Source: Yponomeuta sedellus
Lineage: Eukaryota > Arthropoda > Insecta > Lepidoptera > Yponomeutidae
Direction of reading: 5' to 3'
NCBI GenBank assembly: GCA_934045075.1
Contig: OW203732.1
Span: 10,220,701-10,284,700 of the forward strand
DNA length: 64,000 nt
Shown: positions 32,601-42,198 of the stretch, piece after piece
Layout of the letters: each line of letters begins with the position of its first letter
Position numbering within the stretch: the first letter of the stretch is position 1
The notes under the pieces: model-generated
Told to the model about the DNA's origin: nothing
The model's input: only the letters and a program-made list of their open reading frames with translations
Database searches by the model: none
Made by a program: the position numbers and the translations under genes

Positions 32601-35208
32601 AGAACCAAGAGTTGTTTGTCAGGATTACAGAGACTTCGTTGACTAAACTACCTACGGAATTAATGAAGCACCTCGGACAAGTTCCTCAGTTGGGATTAGA
32701 CATAAGTTATAATCAACTCACCAGCCTTAATCCCGCAATCTTCTACCCGAACTTCACCAGCTGGAGTCACGTGGCGACCAAATTACTCTCAGGTACGTCC
32801 CGCGGATATGCGGGTACAAGACATGTACTTACACGCGTCTACCAAGCCATTCATTAATCTAATATTAATTTGCTCAGCTCCGACACGGAAAACTCACATA
32901 AACTTGTTAATGCGCTACAATAATTTATTATTCACAGAGCAAACTCGCAGCACGGAATGACACTAGTTAACGACCTACAGTAACAAGTTTTAATTCTTAA
33001 TTACGTTCTGAAAATTGGATTTCCTCAGTGCGAAGAAATAACATTTTCCCTACTCCTGCCCGCGCGCTATACCGCTCAACTACACCCGCTGATACCCGCG
33101 GCTGCATTTAGCTCTAGTGCGCGCATCATGTACATTCTGGACCACAAAAGCTAGTAAAGCCTACTCAGGCTTTAGAGCGCTACATAATCGTGAAATAATA
33201 TTGCACCTATACTCGTATTTTAGAACCTAGCTGCCTGGTTTTCCACTATGTTTACGCAAACACATTCTGATGATAATGCTTGGTGTCGCTTCGTGTCGTT
33301 TGGTCGCGTTTTTGTGTTTTGAAACTAAAGTTTATACTTTAGTTTTAAAACGCAATATCCCGCTTTTTATACACCACTGTAACGAAATCGTGAAAAATAA
33401 CCTCCCTCTATTACACCGTTTCAAACTTTTGTCGTTGTATGTACATACCATACTATGTCGTGGTACATAAGAGTCCCGTTTCTTTTACAACAATAAAAGT
33501 TATTTAAGTTTTAGAGAACGCAATTTAAAACCATAATTGCCCATAAGGGTCCGGTTAAAACCAGCTCCGCGATAACTCAGTCATTATTATAAAATTAATA
33601 TAATTACTAGGTTATAGTAGTGAGAAATGAACGAATTTACTACGTAGTTACATAGTAATTACATAGATAGATAATTACATAGGTACAGAAAACCAACAAA
33701 AAGTTTTAGTAGCCATAGTTTTTTTTTATTTTTGAGCACAAATAAAAGTAGACACGATACACCAGAATTAACGATTACATCAAAAATATAAGAAGAAAGT
33801 GGGCACACAATGGTAATATGTTGCATTAGTAAACAAACCAGAAGACACCGTGAAGAGTCAAAGAACTTCGAAGTAATTAGCTTGCGAATACCGGAAATAC
33901 CATCTGAGAACAAATCAAAATCTCCGTTTGCGATACAAAAGTTTTTGAACTCAAACTTTCGTAAGCACAACACATTGTAGACTTTTAGTTCGGATTTACT
34001 TACGGGTGTTGTTATATCGGAAAAGTCCGACCAGGTTTCGCTCCGATTCGCAGAGCTTAATCATGGTGAGCAGATACGGAGCTCGCGTCGTCGGTTGCTT
34101 GTCTCACACTGTGAGACAAGCAACCGACGACGCGAGCTCCGTCTCTGTTATAACAACACCAGTAAGTAAATCCGGACTAAAAGTCTCTGATACAAAAGTT
34201 ATTGAGAGATCGAAGAACTCCGATAAAGTAAGAGCGAGCTTAAGAAACAAATAAATACAGTCTGCGGCGAACCTGGGAACGTGAGGGAACAATGAAATTA
34301 ATCGTTATTAGCAGGTTAGGAGATTCAACAAGGTTCTGAGCTATTGCCATCACATAAGTGATGTCGGTACTTTATGGGGACAATAGTCATAGGTGTTTGT
34401 ATTATCAAATAGACCCCCATAACCCTCCCATTTTCTATACAGCCCGTTCACGGCCTCTGTAGCGCAGCGGTAGCGCATCTGCCTACCATGCAAGAGGTTC
34501 CGGGTTCGAACCCCGGCTGGAGACAAAAAAAAATACCCCCGAGGTATTGGATGTTTACATGTTTGTGATGTCGTTGTTTCTAGTTCCCACGACACAGAAA
34601 CAATGTATGTGGCTGTATGTAAATGTTATTATTTTTGCTATTATTCTAACGACTTTACGTGCTGTGCTTCGCAAGGCACGTTAAGCCGTTGGTGCGGCTG
34701 TCATGCAATGGCAGTCATTAAGCCATGCCTGAGGTCTTATGGGCGGCTTGATAACTTCTGATAGTAAGGCCCGCCACTGTCTTACAATCCTTCACCAACG
34801 AGGACTTGGCCCCCGTGGTCGAGTTCGGCCTAACCTTCCTGCGATGCAGGAAGAGACCCGTGCCCAAACAGTGGGGACATATTAAGGTTGATATCGATCG
34901 ACTCTAACGGGTCCGGATTGTCCGCAGGCGGTCTGATTCTGACCGGCAACCCGCTGCGGTGCGAATGTGAGCTGGCGTGGCTGGGCGCGTGGCTGCGGCG
35001 CTGGCTGCAGGAGAACGAGGCGGGGGCGGAGCTGCGGCGCGCCGTGCGCCGCGCCACCTGCAAGGACGCGCTGGGCCGCGCCGCGCCACTGCTGCAGCTG
35101 CGCGCCGACGAGGCCGACTGCCACGCCAGCGCGCTCTCCAGCGACGCACCCGACCACCGCCTCGCCCACATCGCGGCCTGGCTGCTCCTCACGACCCTGC
35201 TCAGATGA
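26433..35208 (+). CDS. Chaoptin-like leucine-rich-repeat surface protein (five coding exons)
   Basis: The model joins 26433-26601, 28675-28819, 29606-29716, 29800-32792 and 34928-35208. All introns are GT-AG, phases match (1, 2, 2, 1), and the total is 3699 bases, giving 1232 residues. In order: signal peptide (about 1-25), cysteine-rich LRR N-cap (CATSRLCSC...SC), roughly 40 LRRs of about 24 residues (LxxLxLxxN), an LRR C-cap (NPLRCECELAW ... TCKD ... DC), and a C-terminal hydrophobic tail (HIAAWLLLTTLLR) with no cytoplasmic residues, suggesting a GPI anchor. This matches chaoptin, a GPI-linked adhesion protein of photoreceptors, in architecture and size; whether it is the orthologue or a paralogue I cannot tell, so no symbol is given. 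Codon composition is mosaic: ends GC-rich, centre AT-rich. Confidence 0.9.
26640..27110 (+). repeat. Four decayed tandem copies of coding exon 1 inside intron 1
   Basis: The exon-1 motif 'cacatgtcctgcacc' at 26562 recurs as 'cacacgtcttgcact' (26686), 'cacatgtcttgtacc' (26812), 'cacatgtcttgtact' (26938) and 'cacctgtcttacaac' (27054), a period of about 116-126 bp. The third copy still reads RRCSCCAAHMSCT, against RLCSCHAAHMSCT in the exon. The donor-like 'gtaaata' and the following 'ccattttgaaact' are repeated too. None carries the signal peptide, and frames are broken. Confidence 0.85.
27111..28674 (+). other. Intron 1 remainder, nothing recognised
   Basis: AT-rich. Frames at 27,425-27,694 (plus) and 27,897-28,202 (minus) have no recognisable domain. 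The intron ends in 'aagttgtttggcag'. Confidence 0.5.
28675..28819 (+). CDS. LRR gene coding exon 2
   Basis: It reads EWPEMALQHLDISMSSLQVV and ends YIEPRA before donor 'aag|gtaccg'. It holds about two LRRs. The first two bases complete the split Glu codon from exon 1. Confidence 0.85.
28820..29605 (+). other. Intron 2 with transposon debris
   Basis: 'ttacctaataaataattgcg' (29,172-29,192) is a remnant of the TTATATATTA-type MITE. 'cagtaaagaatattcttgtc' near 29,286 resembles the LINE-tail end. The acceptor is 'tttgtttcag' at 29,596-29,605. Confidence 0.55.
29606..29716 (+). CDS. LRR gene coding exon 3
   Basis: It reads SMAVTLASLDLGYNEFTEIP and ends LNWLNLQN, with donor 'cagaa|gtgagt'. It codes for about one and a half LRRs and joins exon 4 after a short 83-bp intron. 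Confidence 0.88.
29800..32792 (+). CDS. LRR gene coding exon 4: main LRR array
   Basis: The acceptor 'tttttttgtag' ends at 29,799. About 998 codons of uninterrupted LRRs follow, beginning NDIGHLGPEVRWHH. The donor is 'ctctcag|gtacgt'. The frame stays open for 65 bases past the donor, which could tempt a gene finder to end it at 32,857, but the LRR C-cap exon at 34,928 continues in phase. Confidence 0.92.
32793..33978 (+). other. Intron 4, 5' half, nothing recognised
   Basis: AT-rich. A 104-codon minus-strand frame at 33,659-33,973 has no domain. Confidence 0.5.
33979..34196. mobile_element. Foldback element with perfect inner hairpin
   Basis: Outer imperfect arms ('agacttttagttcggatttac' at 33,979 against its complement ending 34,196; 'gggtgttgttata' shared) enclose a perfect 32-bp palindrome, arms 34076-34107/34111-34142 with loop act. 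The left arm holds about 45 extra bases. It lies in the last intron of the LRR gene. Confidence 0.8.
34452..34640 (+). mobile_element. tRNA-headed SINE, copy 2
   Basis: Head 34452-34524 (A box TAGCGCAGCGG, B box GGTTCGAACCC), A-run, then 'gatgtttacatgtttgtgat' and 'agttcccacgacacag', as in the copy at 15,508. Confidence 0.82.
34663..34894 (+). mobile_element. 5S-derived SINE, 5'-truncated, next to a splice acceptor
   Basis: The 3' two thirds are present ('gcttcgcaaggcacgttaag' to 'gtggggacat...ggttgata'). It ends about 33 bp before the last coding exon of the LRR gene, so the branch point for that exon lies in or just beside it. Confidence 0.88.
34928..35208 (+). CDS. LRR gene coding exon 5: C-cap and anchor signal
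   Basis: The acceptor 'ggattgtccgcag' is followed by GGLILTGNPLRCECELAW, the LRR C-cap with Cys-x-Cys and two more cysteines (TCKD, EADC), then a short Ser/Asp-containing spacer and the hydrophobic end, stop TGA at 35,206. The exon is strongly GC-rich. Confidence 0.88.
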
Positions 35209-37050
35209 TCACAGTGAAACGATGTAAATAACACTCCAGTATCGTAATGTACATTGTTAGGTAATTTAGAATAGGTACGCAATTTTTAAAGTTGTAGTTG
35301 GACACGTTTTGTTTCGTTTTTAGAAGATTGGATGTATCGAGTCTCTAAATTGTGTAGTTTATCTCTACTTGACTTATATACGTAACTTAAAAGCAAAATT
35401 TTATTGTATATCTACTATGGTAATATAAATATTAATTAACGGACAATTATTTCATAGCAAATATTTTAGTTACAAATATGTTTTATTGCTATTGACTTGA
35501 TTTACAAAAATATCTATTCCATACATTTACTTAAATTGTCGAGCTAAATTCTATACTGAATGAAACAAGCGTGTACATAAAGTTTAAAAGTAAATATTTT
35601 TATAAAATACGCCGTCGGTATTTTTATTCAGCGGATAAACTTTTAACATTATGCTAATCTTTCCGTTACTGCAGACTTAGCTAACGTGTAAAATGTAAAG
35701 AAACATTTTGATATGAGATTTACGAGAAGTTGGTAGGTACGCTGCGCTGAAGTGGGTCTTTGTGTTTCCAACTGTACATTATGACGGGAGTTGTGATTTC
35801 AGCTCGCGGCTGCTCCCGGGATCTCCCTTAATTCCCGCGCAGCTACTGACGGCAAATTGCTTCCACTCTGAACCGTTTTATGTCGATCTTACACGTTAGC
35901 AACAAATACATGCTATGAATAGATTATGTAATATTACATTACCAAGAGCAGTTTTTAGTGTTTTCGAATCGTATTATTTGCCGATATTACATTTTAGTAC
36001 ATTGTGATTTAGCCTACATCAAATTAACTATTTAAAGTTAGTATTGTAGTAACGATAAATAAGCTTTACGAATAAATCAAACTACAGCTTTAAATACCTT
36101 TAATCTACGAAATTGCGTCCGCTCCGGACGTATCGATTTAGTCGTCATTTCGGTTGTTACTAATTCAACGAATAGACTGGTTTTCCAGTACCAGTTCACG
36201 CTTTAATTTTATTACAAGCAAATTACAACAATTCCAGTCCGAATTTAATTCACATTTGAAACCAGACCACTTCATACTCAAACAGTCAACAGCCTGGTAA
36301 AACACGGACTCGCCTGAGCGGAGTACCTCGTAATACCGTAGTTATTTCCGTTCAGACATTTCCCTCTTTACTTGTAAACTCCTTTTTCTACAATTGAATC
36401 TTAATATTAACAATATTCTACGAAAACAGTAAAACGTTTCAGAAACTATCTAACTTAAAGAAGGGTGGATCTCCTTAATTAAATTTTCATATCTAAAAGT
36501 TTTCAACTGGTGAGGTTGTTCGCAAAGCTGTCTTTAAACTGAAACACGACAAAATTAATCAAATTAATCGTACCAATCGGATTACCAGTTGGATGTAATT
36601 TCATGTAAATATGTATGTTTTTGTAGATTCTGGTGCTATTAACAATTTATAGCCGATTGATACTTCTTAGGGTTCCATAGTCAACATGTCCGTTCGTCCT
36701 GCTTGTCTGCTTGATTGTCCGCGGCTAGTTTGGATTTGTACTATAGGGTGACTTCGTATTCGGTTGACCAATGTTATCCAATTTTTCGAAAAAGGACTTT
36801 TGAAAAAAATTCAAAATCACTTTATATAATATAAATCTTCATAGACAAAGAAATCTTATGGTAGACGTCGGCCAACTCGATTGTTCTTAAATTGTTTACG
36901 CTTATCGAAGGAAAAATACTTAAATATTTAACATATTAGAAAACATTTTTCAACATTTTCCTACCACTTTGAGTTTGGTTTCGGTTTCGAGAATAGCCGG
37001 AAATCACGAATAGTAGTATTTCACAATGATTTTGCGATACTCATACATAG
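35209..37050. other. 3' UTR and intergenic DNA
   Basis: The LRR gene's 3' UTR must start here, but no canonical AATAAA was found in the next ~500 bp. 'agggttccatagtcaacatg' with 'tccgttcgtcctgcttgtc' (36,668-36,710) is a fragment of a dispersed repeat with relatives at 40.86, 47.4 and 49.4 kb. Confidence 0.5.
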
Positions 37051-37211
37051 TTATATATTAGACGGATCTAATTGCGATCATTTATTAGGTAAAACGTAAT
37101 TACCTTACTTCCCGACGTTTCGGCAGCGTTACAGTTGCCGTGGTATCGGGTAGACAGAGGTGGCGAGCTGTGCCTAAGAAATAATGGCAATTAGACCCGT
37201 TTAATATATAA
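37051..37211. mobile_element. TTATATATTA-ended MITE, 161 bp, complete
   Basis: Ends 'ttatatattagacggatcta' and 'attagacccgtttaatatataa' are imperfect inverted repeats. The core contains 'acttcccgacgtttcggc'. There is no coding capacity. It is the plain form of the rearranged copy at 14,688. Confidence 0.85.
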
Positions 37212-38559
37212 TTACGAACAAATCGAAATAACATAATATAAATTTAAAAAATAACTATTTACACAAGTCTAGTTGCAAAATCGGCCGAAAAGTAATTGAG
37301 TAGATTGTACCTAATAGGTATGTGTAATTGGCATAACAAATTAACACCGTAAACAACTACTTATGCTGATGTAACCACGAATGAGCAGAGAAACTAACTC
37401 ATACTAAGTCCTCGACTAGTGTAGTATGAGAGCCCAACTAAATTGCTTCACATAAATCAGGGTTGTATGCAAGCAATTAACTCTCAAGTCACTGGCTTCA
37501 AGAGTATCCTACAGTCAAGTTGAGTGCTGAATGCTACCTTCTGAACTCCCTTCACAGGAAACATTTTAAAATCTGACGATTCGCGTTGGGAAACACCAAA
37601 ACTATGCATGTAAAAGGAAACAAAACTACAGTGGAAGCGCGTCCGGCAGTGGATTCTACTACCGCATTATTACTTTCACTGCGGCTGCGACAGGATAGTG
37701 CGAATGTGCCAGTATTTCCATTTTACTTACTTCTTTGTGTACATTTTGGTACGCCGCGCCGTTGCATCAGGCAGCCGCTCGGACCCAAGCACTTTTATTA
37801 ATTGAGAAACATTGGCTTTTTTATTACACGACACATTTGTTGAAAGAATGTTTTGAATTGTGAGTTGCGGCGCTGATGGGTGTAATAACAACGCATAAAA
37901 GGTTTAACAAAAAAAATCAAATCCTCTGCCGAAGAACAACAACTCAGACCACATAAAAAAAATATGTAGCCTATAAACATCCCCTCCACTCCACATCCAC
38001 TGCCGAGCACAAGCCTTCTCTCAGAGAGAGACCGCAGAGTTGCAATTTCAAGCGCTGAGGTATTTGAACACCTCAGACACTCAGATTTCTTTACGATATT
38101 CACCGTTAGCGAATGATATCAAGACACATGCTCGACTTAAGAACGGTTTTAAATCGTTTCATCTATTTGAGAGCTACGATGTCACAAACAAATATACAAA
38201 TAGACAGACATACACTTATATTTATAAGACCTATACTTTTTCACAGTCCAAGGTTAAAAGGAAAACACAATGCCATTGTTTTTCAACACGGTGTATTGCG
38301 TTCTAATATTTTTAAATGTAATTAACGTTTCTAACAATAATGCATGTCCTTTACAATAATTATTTACTAAAAATTAAAAGGAAATACATAGTTATTTTAA
38401 AATAAACAGGCGGGCCCGAACCCGGATGCTCCTGATCAGGCTCTCCTAACAAAACTATCGAGCTGTCAGAACATGAAACTTTGGTTTCGACTAATTTAAA
38501 ACATGTTGCCATGTTTGCCAAAACACATTTCCACGTGCGGACGTGCAAAGATTAATGAA
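37212..38559. other. Intergenic DNA with an old repeat fragment
   Basis: Around 38,035-38,110 'gcgctgaggtatttgaacacc' and 'tttctttacgatattcacc' resemble the SINE body at 8,100-8,170. No gene was supported. Confidence 0.45.
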
Positions 38560-38694
38560 CGTTGATGAAGCGAAGGTGATCTGTCAGGATTATGGCAAGT
38601 GGCGGTGCCTGGTAGAGACCAGGCACTGCCACTTGCCATAATCCTGACAGAGGGGTGTAGGCAGAGGCCTACACCCCTAGGATACAGGCGTGAG
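38560..38694. repeat. Dispersed repeat converted into two tandem palindromes
   Basis: Palindrome 1: arms 38580-38613/38618-38651 (one mismatch), loop agag. Palindrome 2: arms 38651-38662/38667-38678, again loop agag. The outer parts match the uninverted copy at 16,946-17,029, which has 'ctct' exactly where the loops' complement should be. Confidence 0.92.
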
Positions 38695-38943
38695 GTTATG
38701 TTTCGTTACATTTGAAAGTCACTTCTTGTTAAAAGTAACAAAGCACCTTAACAAAAAATATTTTGTAGTCGGATGCATTGTTAATATGGGCGATTAATTC
38801 TATTGAAGTGTTAAATTTTTGTCACAATACGAAGTACCTATGGAGCTATTAAAAGAGTTTCCCTTTTCAATTTTTAAATAGCCTTTGGTTTCTTTCCTAA
38901 GCTTTCTGGGAATATGACGGCTCTGTCAGGCGACGACTTTCTC

Positions 38944-39479
38944 TGCGTTCCGAGATGCGATGAAATCGAATACAGCGCGAATCCGACCAAATTTAGTAGT
39001 CCCAAGGTATCTCGCTCGGTAGCGCTCGTGGCCTAGGCGAACCGAATGATTGGAATCAATCACTTGGTTAAGCAACAACAGGCGCGGTTAGGTACGGGAT
39101 GGGTGAGCATCCCGTGACTACCGCTAGTGGCATTTTTCCGAACGCTTCCGTGCTTCGCAAGGCACGTTAAGCCGTTGGTGCCGGCTGTCATATAATGGTA
39201 GTCGTTAAGCCATGTAAGAGGCCTTATGGGCGGCTTGATAACTTCTGACAGTAAGGCCCGCCACTGTCTTACAATCCTCCACCAATCCGGACTTGGCCCC
39301 CGTGGTGGAGTATGGCCTAACCTTCCAGCGATGCAGGAAGAGACCCGTGCCCCAGCAGTGGGGACATACAAGGGTTGATAAGCTAAGCTAAGGTATCTCG
39401 CACAAAATAGGGTTTTTGTACCTACTGCACTTATATTTTGATTTGCACTGTAATCGATTTCATCGCATCTCGGAATGCA
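38944..39479. mobile_element. ~150-bp MITE with 26-bp inverted ends, split by a SINE
   Basis: Left end 38944-38969 (tgcgttccgagatgcgatga...) and right end 39454-39479 are inverted repeats with one mismatch. The inserted SINE and its target duplication account for ~386 bp. No clear target duplication of the MITE itself was seen. Confidence 0.8.
39022..39380 (+). mobile_element. 5S-rRNA-derived SINE, full length with 12-bp target duplication
   Basis: This is the best preserved copy: 5S-like promoter (ggttaagcaacaacaggcgc, gggatgggtgagc), body, and end 'gacatacaagggttgata'. It is flanked by the direct repeat aaggtatctcgc at 39004-39015 and 39390-39401, which proves retroposition. A few bases on each side may still belong to the element. 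Confidence 0.93.
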
Positions 39480-39650
39480 CCCTTTGTTGACATATCTTAT
39501 CTACCTGTCAATTACTTATCAATAAGACTAAGCGCTGAAGTTCAGGTGATTTGAAAGCCGTAGTTATGTAATTACTAATAAAATATGTCATTTAATTCAA
39601 CTATTATTTTCAAAAATTTAAGTATTTAAGAAAATGTAATGAGAAATCTT

Positions 39651-39781
39651 AAAAACCTATTTAGAGGCTAAAAATTCCACCCGTGCCGGGATTCAAACCC
39701 GCGGCCTCTGGCTATCCGTGCCAGCGCTCTTCCAAGTAAGCTAATGAGCGATTCACCGGCATCAGTAAAATTTCGAACCTC
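39651..39781 (-). mobile_element. tRNA-derived SINE with 'taaatagg' tail
   Basis: The minus strand has 'tttcgaaattttactgatgcc'-type 5' flank, tRNA-like head with B box GGGTTTGAATCCC, and the tail 'tagcctctaaataggttttt'. Same family as 18,112. Confidence 0.8.
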
Positions 39782-40105
39782 TTTACAATATAATAGGTAT
39801 AGGTTTTATAATAGGAAATAGGTTTTTAAAGTTGTCTTTAGCACGATTAGTGCATTAAAAATAATATAATGAGAAATCTTGTTTAAAAACTGGTTTTTTG
39901 TCTATCTAAATAATGACACGTACGCACGTATCGATCTAGCTATAGATAAATGCTAGTTTGGCATTTAGGTACTTATGAGAAATGCCTATCTTATAAAAAA
40001 CAAACTAGCGTACTCGATAACCTGCTGTTGAACCACGATCATTTTGCAACCACCCAAAATTCATGGTGTATGGATGTAACTCATAGATCCTCTAACAGTT
40101 CTTCT
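39782..40105. other. AT-rich intergenic DNA, nothing recognised
   Basis: No feature supported. Confidence 0.45.
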
Positions 40106-40140
40106 ATCGCTATTCCAATGGAATCTATTGGAATAGCGAT
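40106..40140. repeat. Perfect 14-bp palindrome, 7-base loop
   Basis: Arms 40106-40119/40127-40140 (atcgctattccaat and its complement) around loop ggaatct. Confidence 0.9.
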
Positions 40141-41514
40141 TGTAGCAATTTCAAATAAGTTTATTGCTCTATCGCTGACAGACGTAATGCCGTTAGAACG
40201 TATTTCAAAAATAAACGAAGTGGATCTGTAAAGAAAGCTGATAAGGCGTATAAAAGATAACGACTCATTTGATGTTTGAAGGCGTAATTAGAGAGGCGCA
40301 CGCGGCGCTCATTGCCTTGACAGAACGTCTCTAATATTCGTAATTAAGCGTGATGTATCGCGCGATGACAGGTCGCGCCCCACGCGCACCTCCAATGCAA
40401 GGAGCAATTCCCAAACAAACTTAGTTTGCTTTTACTTCACAAAAGACATGTCGGATCTCAATGACACTTTACCTATAGGTTCAGAGGACACATTAAATCA
40501 ATGTTTGCTCGTGCATATGAGAATATCGGAATAAAAGGAAATTAGATTGTCATAAAACTATTCATAGAAACTATTCACAAAGGAATAATTTCTTTCTGAT
40601 AAGTTTATATCTAATTATGCACGATCAAACCTCGATTTGGGTCTTCTTAATGTATCGGTAAAGTTTCATAGCAATCACGCATGTCGTTTGTAATAAAAAA
40701 CAAATTAGCTTTGTGTGAGGATTGCTCCTTAAGGCGTTCCATGAAATTCACTAGAGCTAATAAGAAAAATCAAAAATGACTTACGTGTACGTACGTGAAT
40801 GTAAGTTTTGATTTTTAAGACCCACGACCGAGAAGCAAAGGCGAAAGACTTCAAAGCATTTCCGTTGAAACCGGCCAAGTGCGTGTCAGGATATGCGCAG
40901 TGTAGGGTTCCGTGGAAGGACAAGATTTTTAGATAAGATTAGAACTCTTTATTTATTAAGTTTTGGCGTATACTAATGGAGATTTTATCTAAGCTGTAAA
41001 GAGATTTTATCGCTTTACAGAACCAAACACTTTAACAAAGCAATTTTCAATTAAATTTATATTATTATTAAGTAAATATTGCACAATAAGCGGACTAAAT
41101 ACGAAGTTTTTTTTATAAGCTGGTCACCAAGGACTCGCTTACTTAGAAAGCTTTTAACCGTGATAATTTTCCTTTTAAGTTCATTGCTCATGCTACTGCT
41201 CCAGATTGTTTTACTTTATGCAAGTCGTTTAGCCAAGAGAGATGGCAAAGGATGCCTTAAACTAAACACTGATTTAAAGCTTAGTATTTCGCAAACGGAT
41301 TGCTGCATCGAAAAATAGTCTACACCCCTTTCATACGCCTACAATATTTTTAAACGTCCAATCCAATGACACCCCACACTATGGTATTGGCGCGAAAATA
41401 ATTGCACACCTAATTTAGGCTACAAAAACCACTATAGCATTGCCTGGTAAAAGGTTACATCAAAGCCTGCATGGATAGCACGACAACGCGAATCGCGCAT
41501 TTTGAGATAAGATA
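40141..41514. other. Intergenic DNA with a repeat fragment
   Basis: 'ccggccaagtgcgtgtcagg' to 'gggttccgtgg' (40,870-40,918) is part of a dispersed repeat I know from moths. 40,270-40,400 is a small CpG-rich stretch with 'gcgtaattagagagg'. A 79-codon frame at 41,079 has one hydrophobic stretch but no other support. Confidence 0.45.
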
Positions 41515-41690
41515 AGAGATAAGAATATTGTTTATTGTATACCAGAGCACATATTATAAAACTTGTAAAGATACAAAGTACAATTGACGGCCTTATTGCT
41601 AAAAGCAATTTCTTCCAGACAACCTTACGACGGAAAGTTGTTGAAGGAAATAAGAGACTGGTAGTCGGTGCAAATATTTAATATCAAATG
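41515..41690 (-). repeat. LINE/SINE 3' tail
   Basis: The minus-strand copy is closely similar to 17,968-18,085 ('gcaatttcttccagacaacc', 'agagcacatattataaaac'). Confidence 0.75.
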
Positions 41691-41910
41691 TCGCGACTTT
41701 CTTGTACACTTGTAGTACAAGGAGGCTGTTAGTTGGCAATTATTCAGGCTGAAATCTGAGAGGTTTGAAAGGCATGGTTAAGTAATTAGTAACCACAAAT
41801 GACATCTATTTAGACTACTACATTTAAGTATGAACATAAATAAAAATATTATAGTTGAGAAATCTTATTTAAAAATACCGATGGATTGGTTGTTTAAAAA
41901 ATTTGGAAGT

Positions 41911-42198
41911 ATAGGATCAACATTTGTCGATTTAGGTATCCGCTCGCGAAATAAAAAACCTTAAGAGTATTATAGGGAAACCATTTTTCGATTTTGTATC
42001 CGTTTGCGAAATAAAAAGCCTTAAGAGTCCCTATAGGAATACCATTTTTCGGTTTAGGTGTCCGTTCGCGAAATAAAACGCCTTAAGAGTCCCTATAGGA
42101 AAACCATTTTTCAATTGAGGTATCCATTCGCAAAATAAAAAGCCTTAAGAGTATAGGAAAACTATTTTTCGATTTAGGTGTCCGTTCGCGAAATAAGA
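41911..42198. repeat. Tandem repeat, ~60-bp unit, about 4.5 copies
   Basis: The unit 'catttttcgatttaggtatc' ... 'cgcgaaataaaaagccttaa' ... recurs, with its 'gcgaaataa' core near 41,947, 42,006, 42,067, 42,129 and 42,187. Copies differ by point changes and small gaps. There is no ORF. Confidence 0.88.

Noticed and set aside
32793..32857. Extension of LRR exon 4 to the stop at 32,857
   Set aside because: A consensus donor at 32,793 and an in-phase LRR C-cap exon at 34,928 give a complete protein; the extension encodes no LRR.
34452..34524. Possible tRNA gene
   Set aside because: The acceptor stem does not pair, and the head is joined to the same SINE body as at 15.5 kb.
39045..39140. 5S rRNA gene
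   Set aside because: Only the internal promoter part resembles 5S rRNA; the rest is SINE body with a target duplication.
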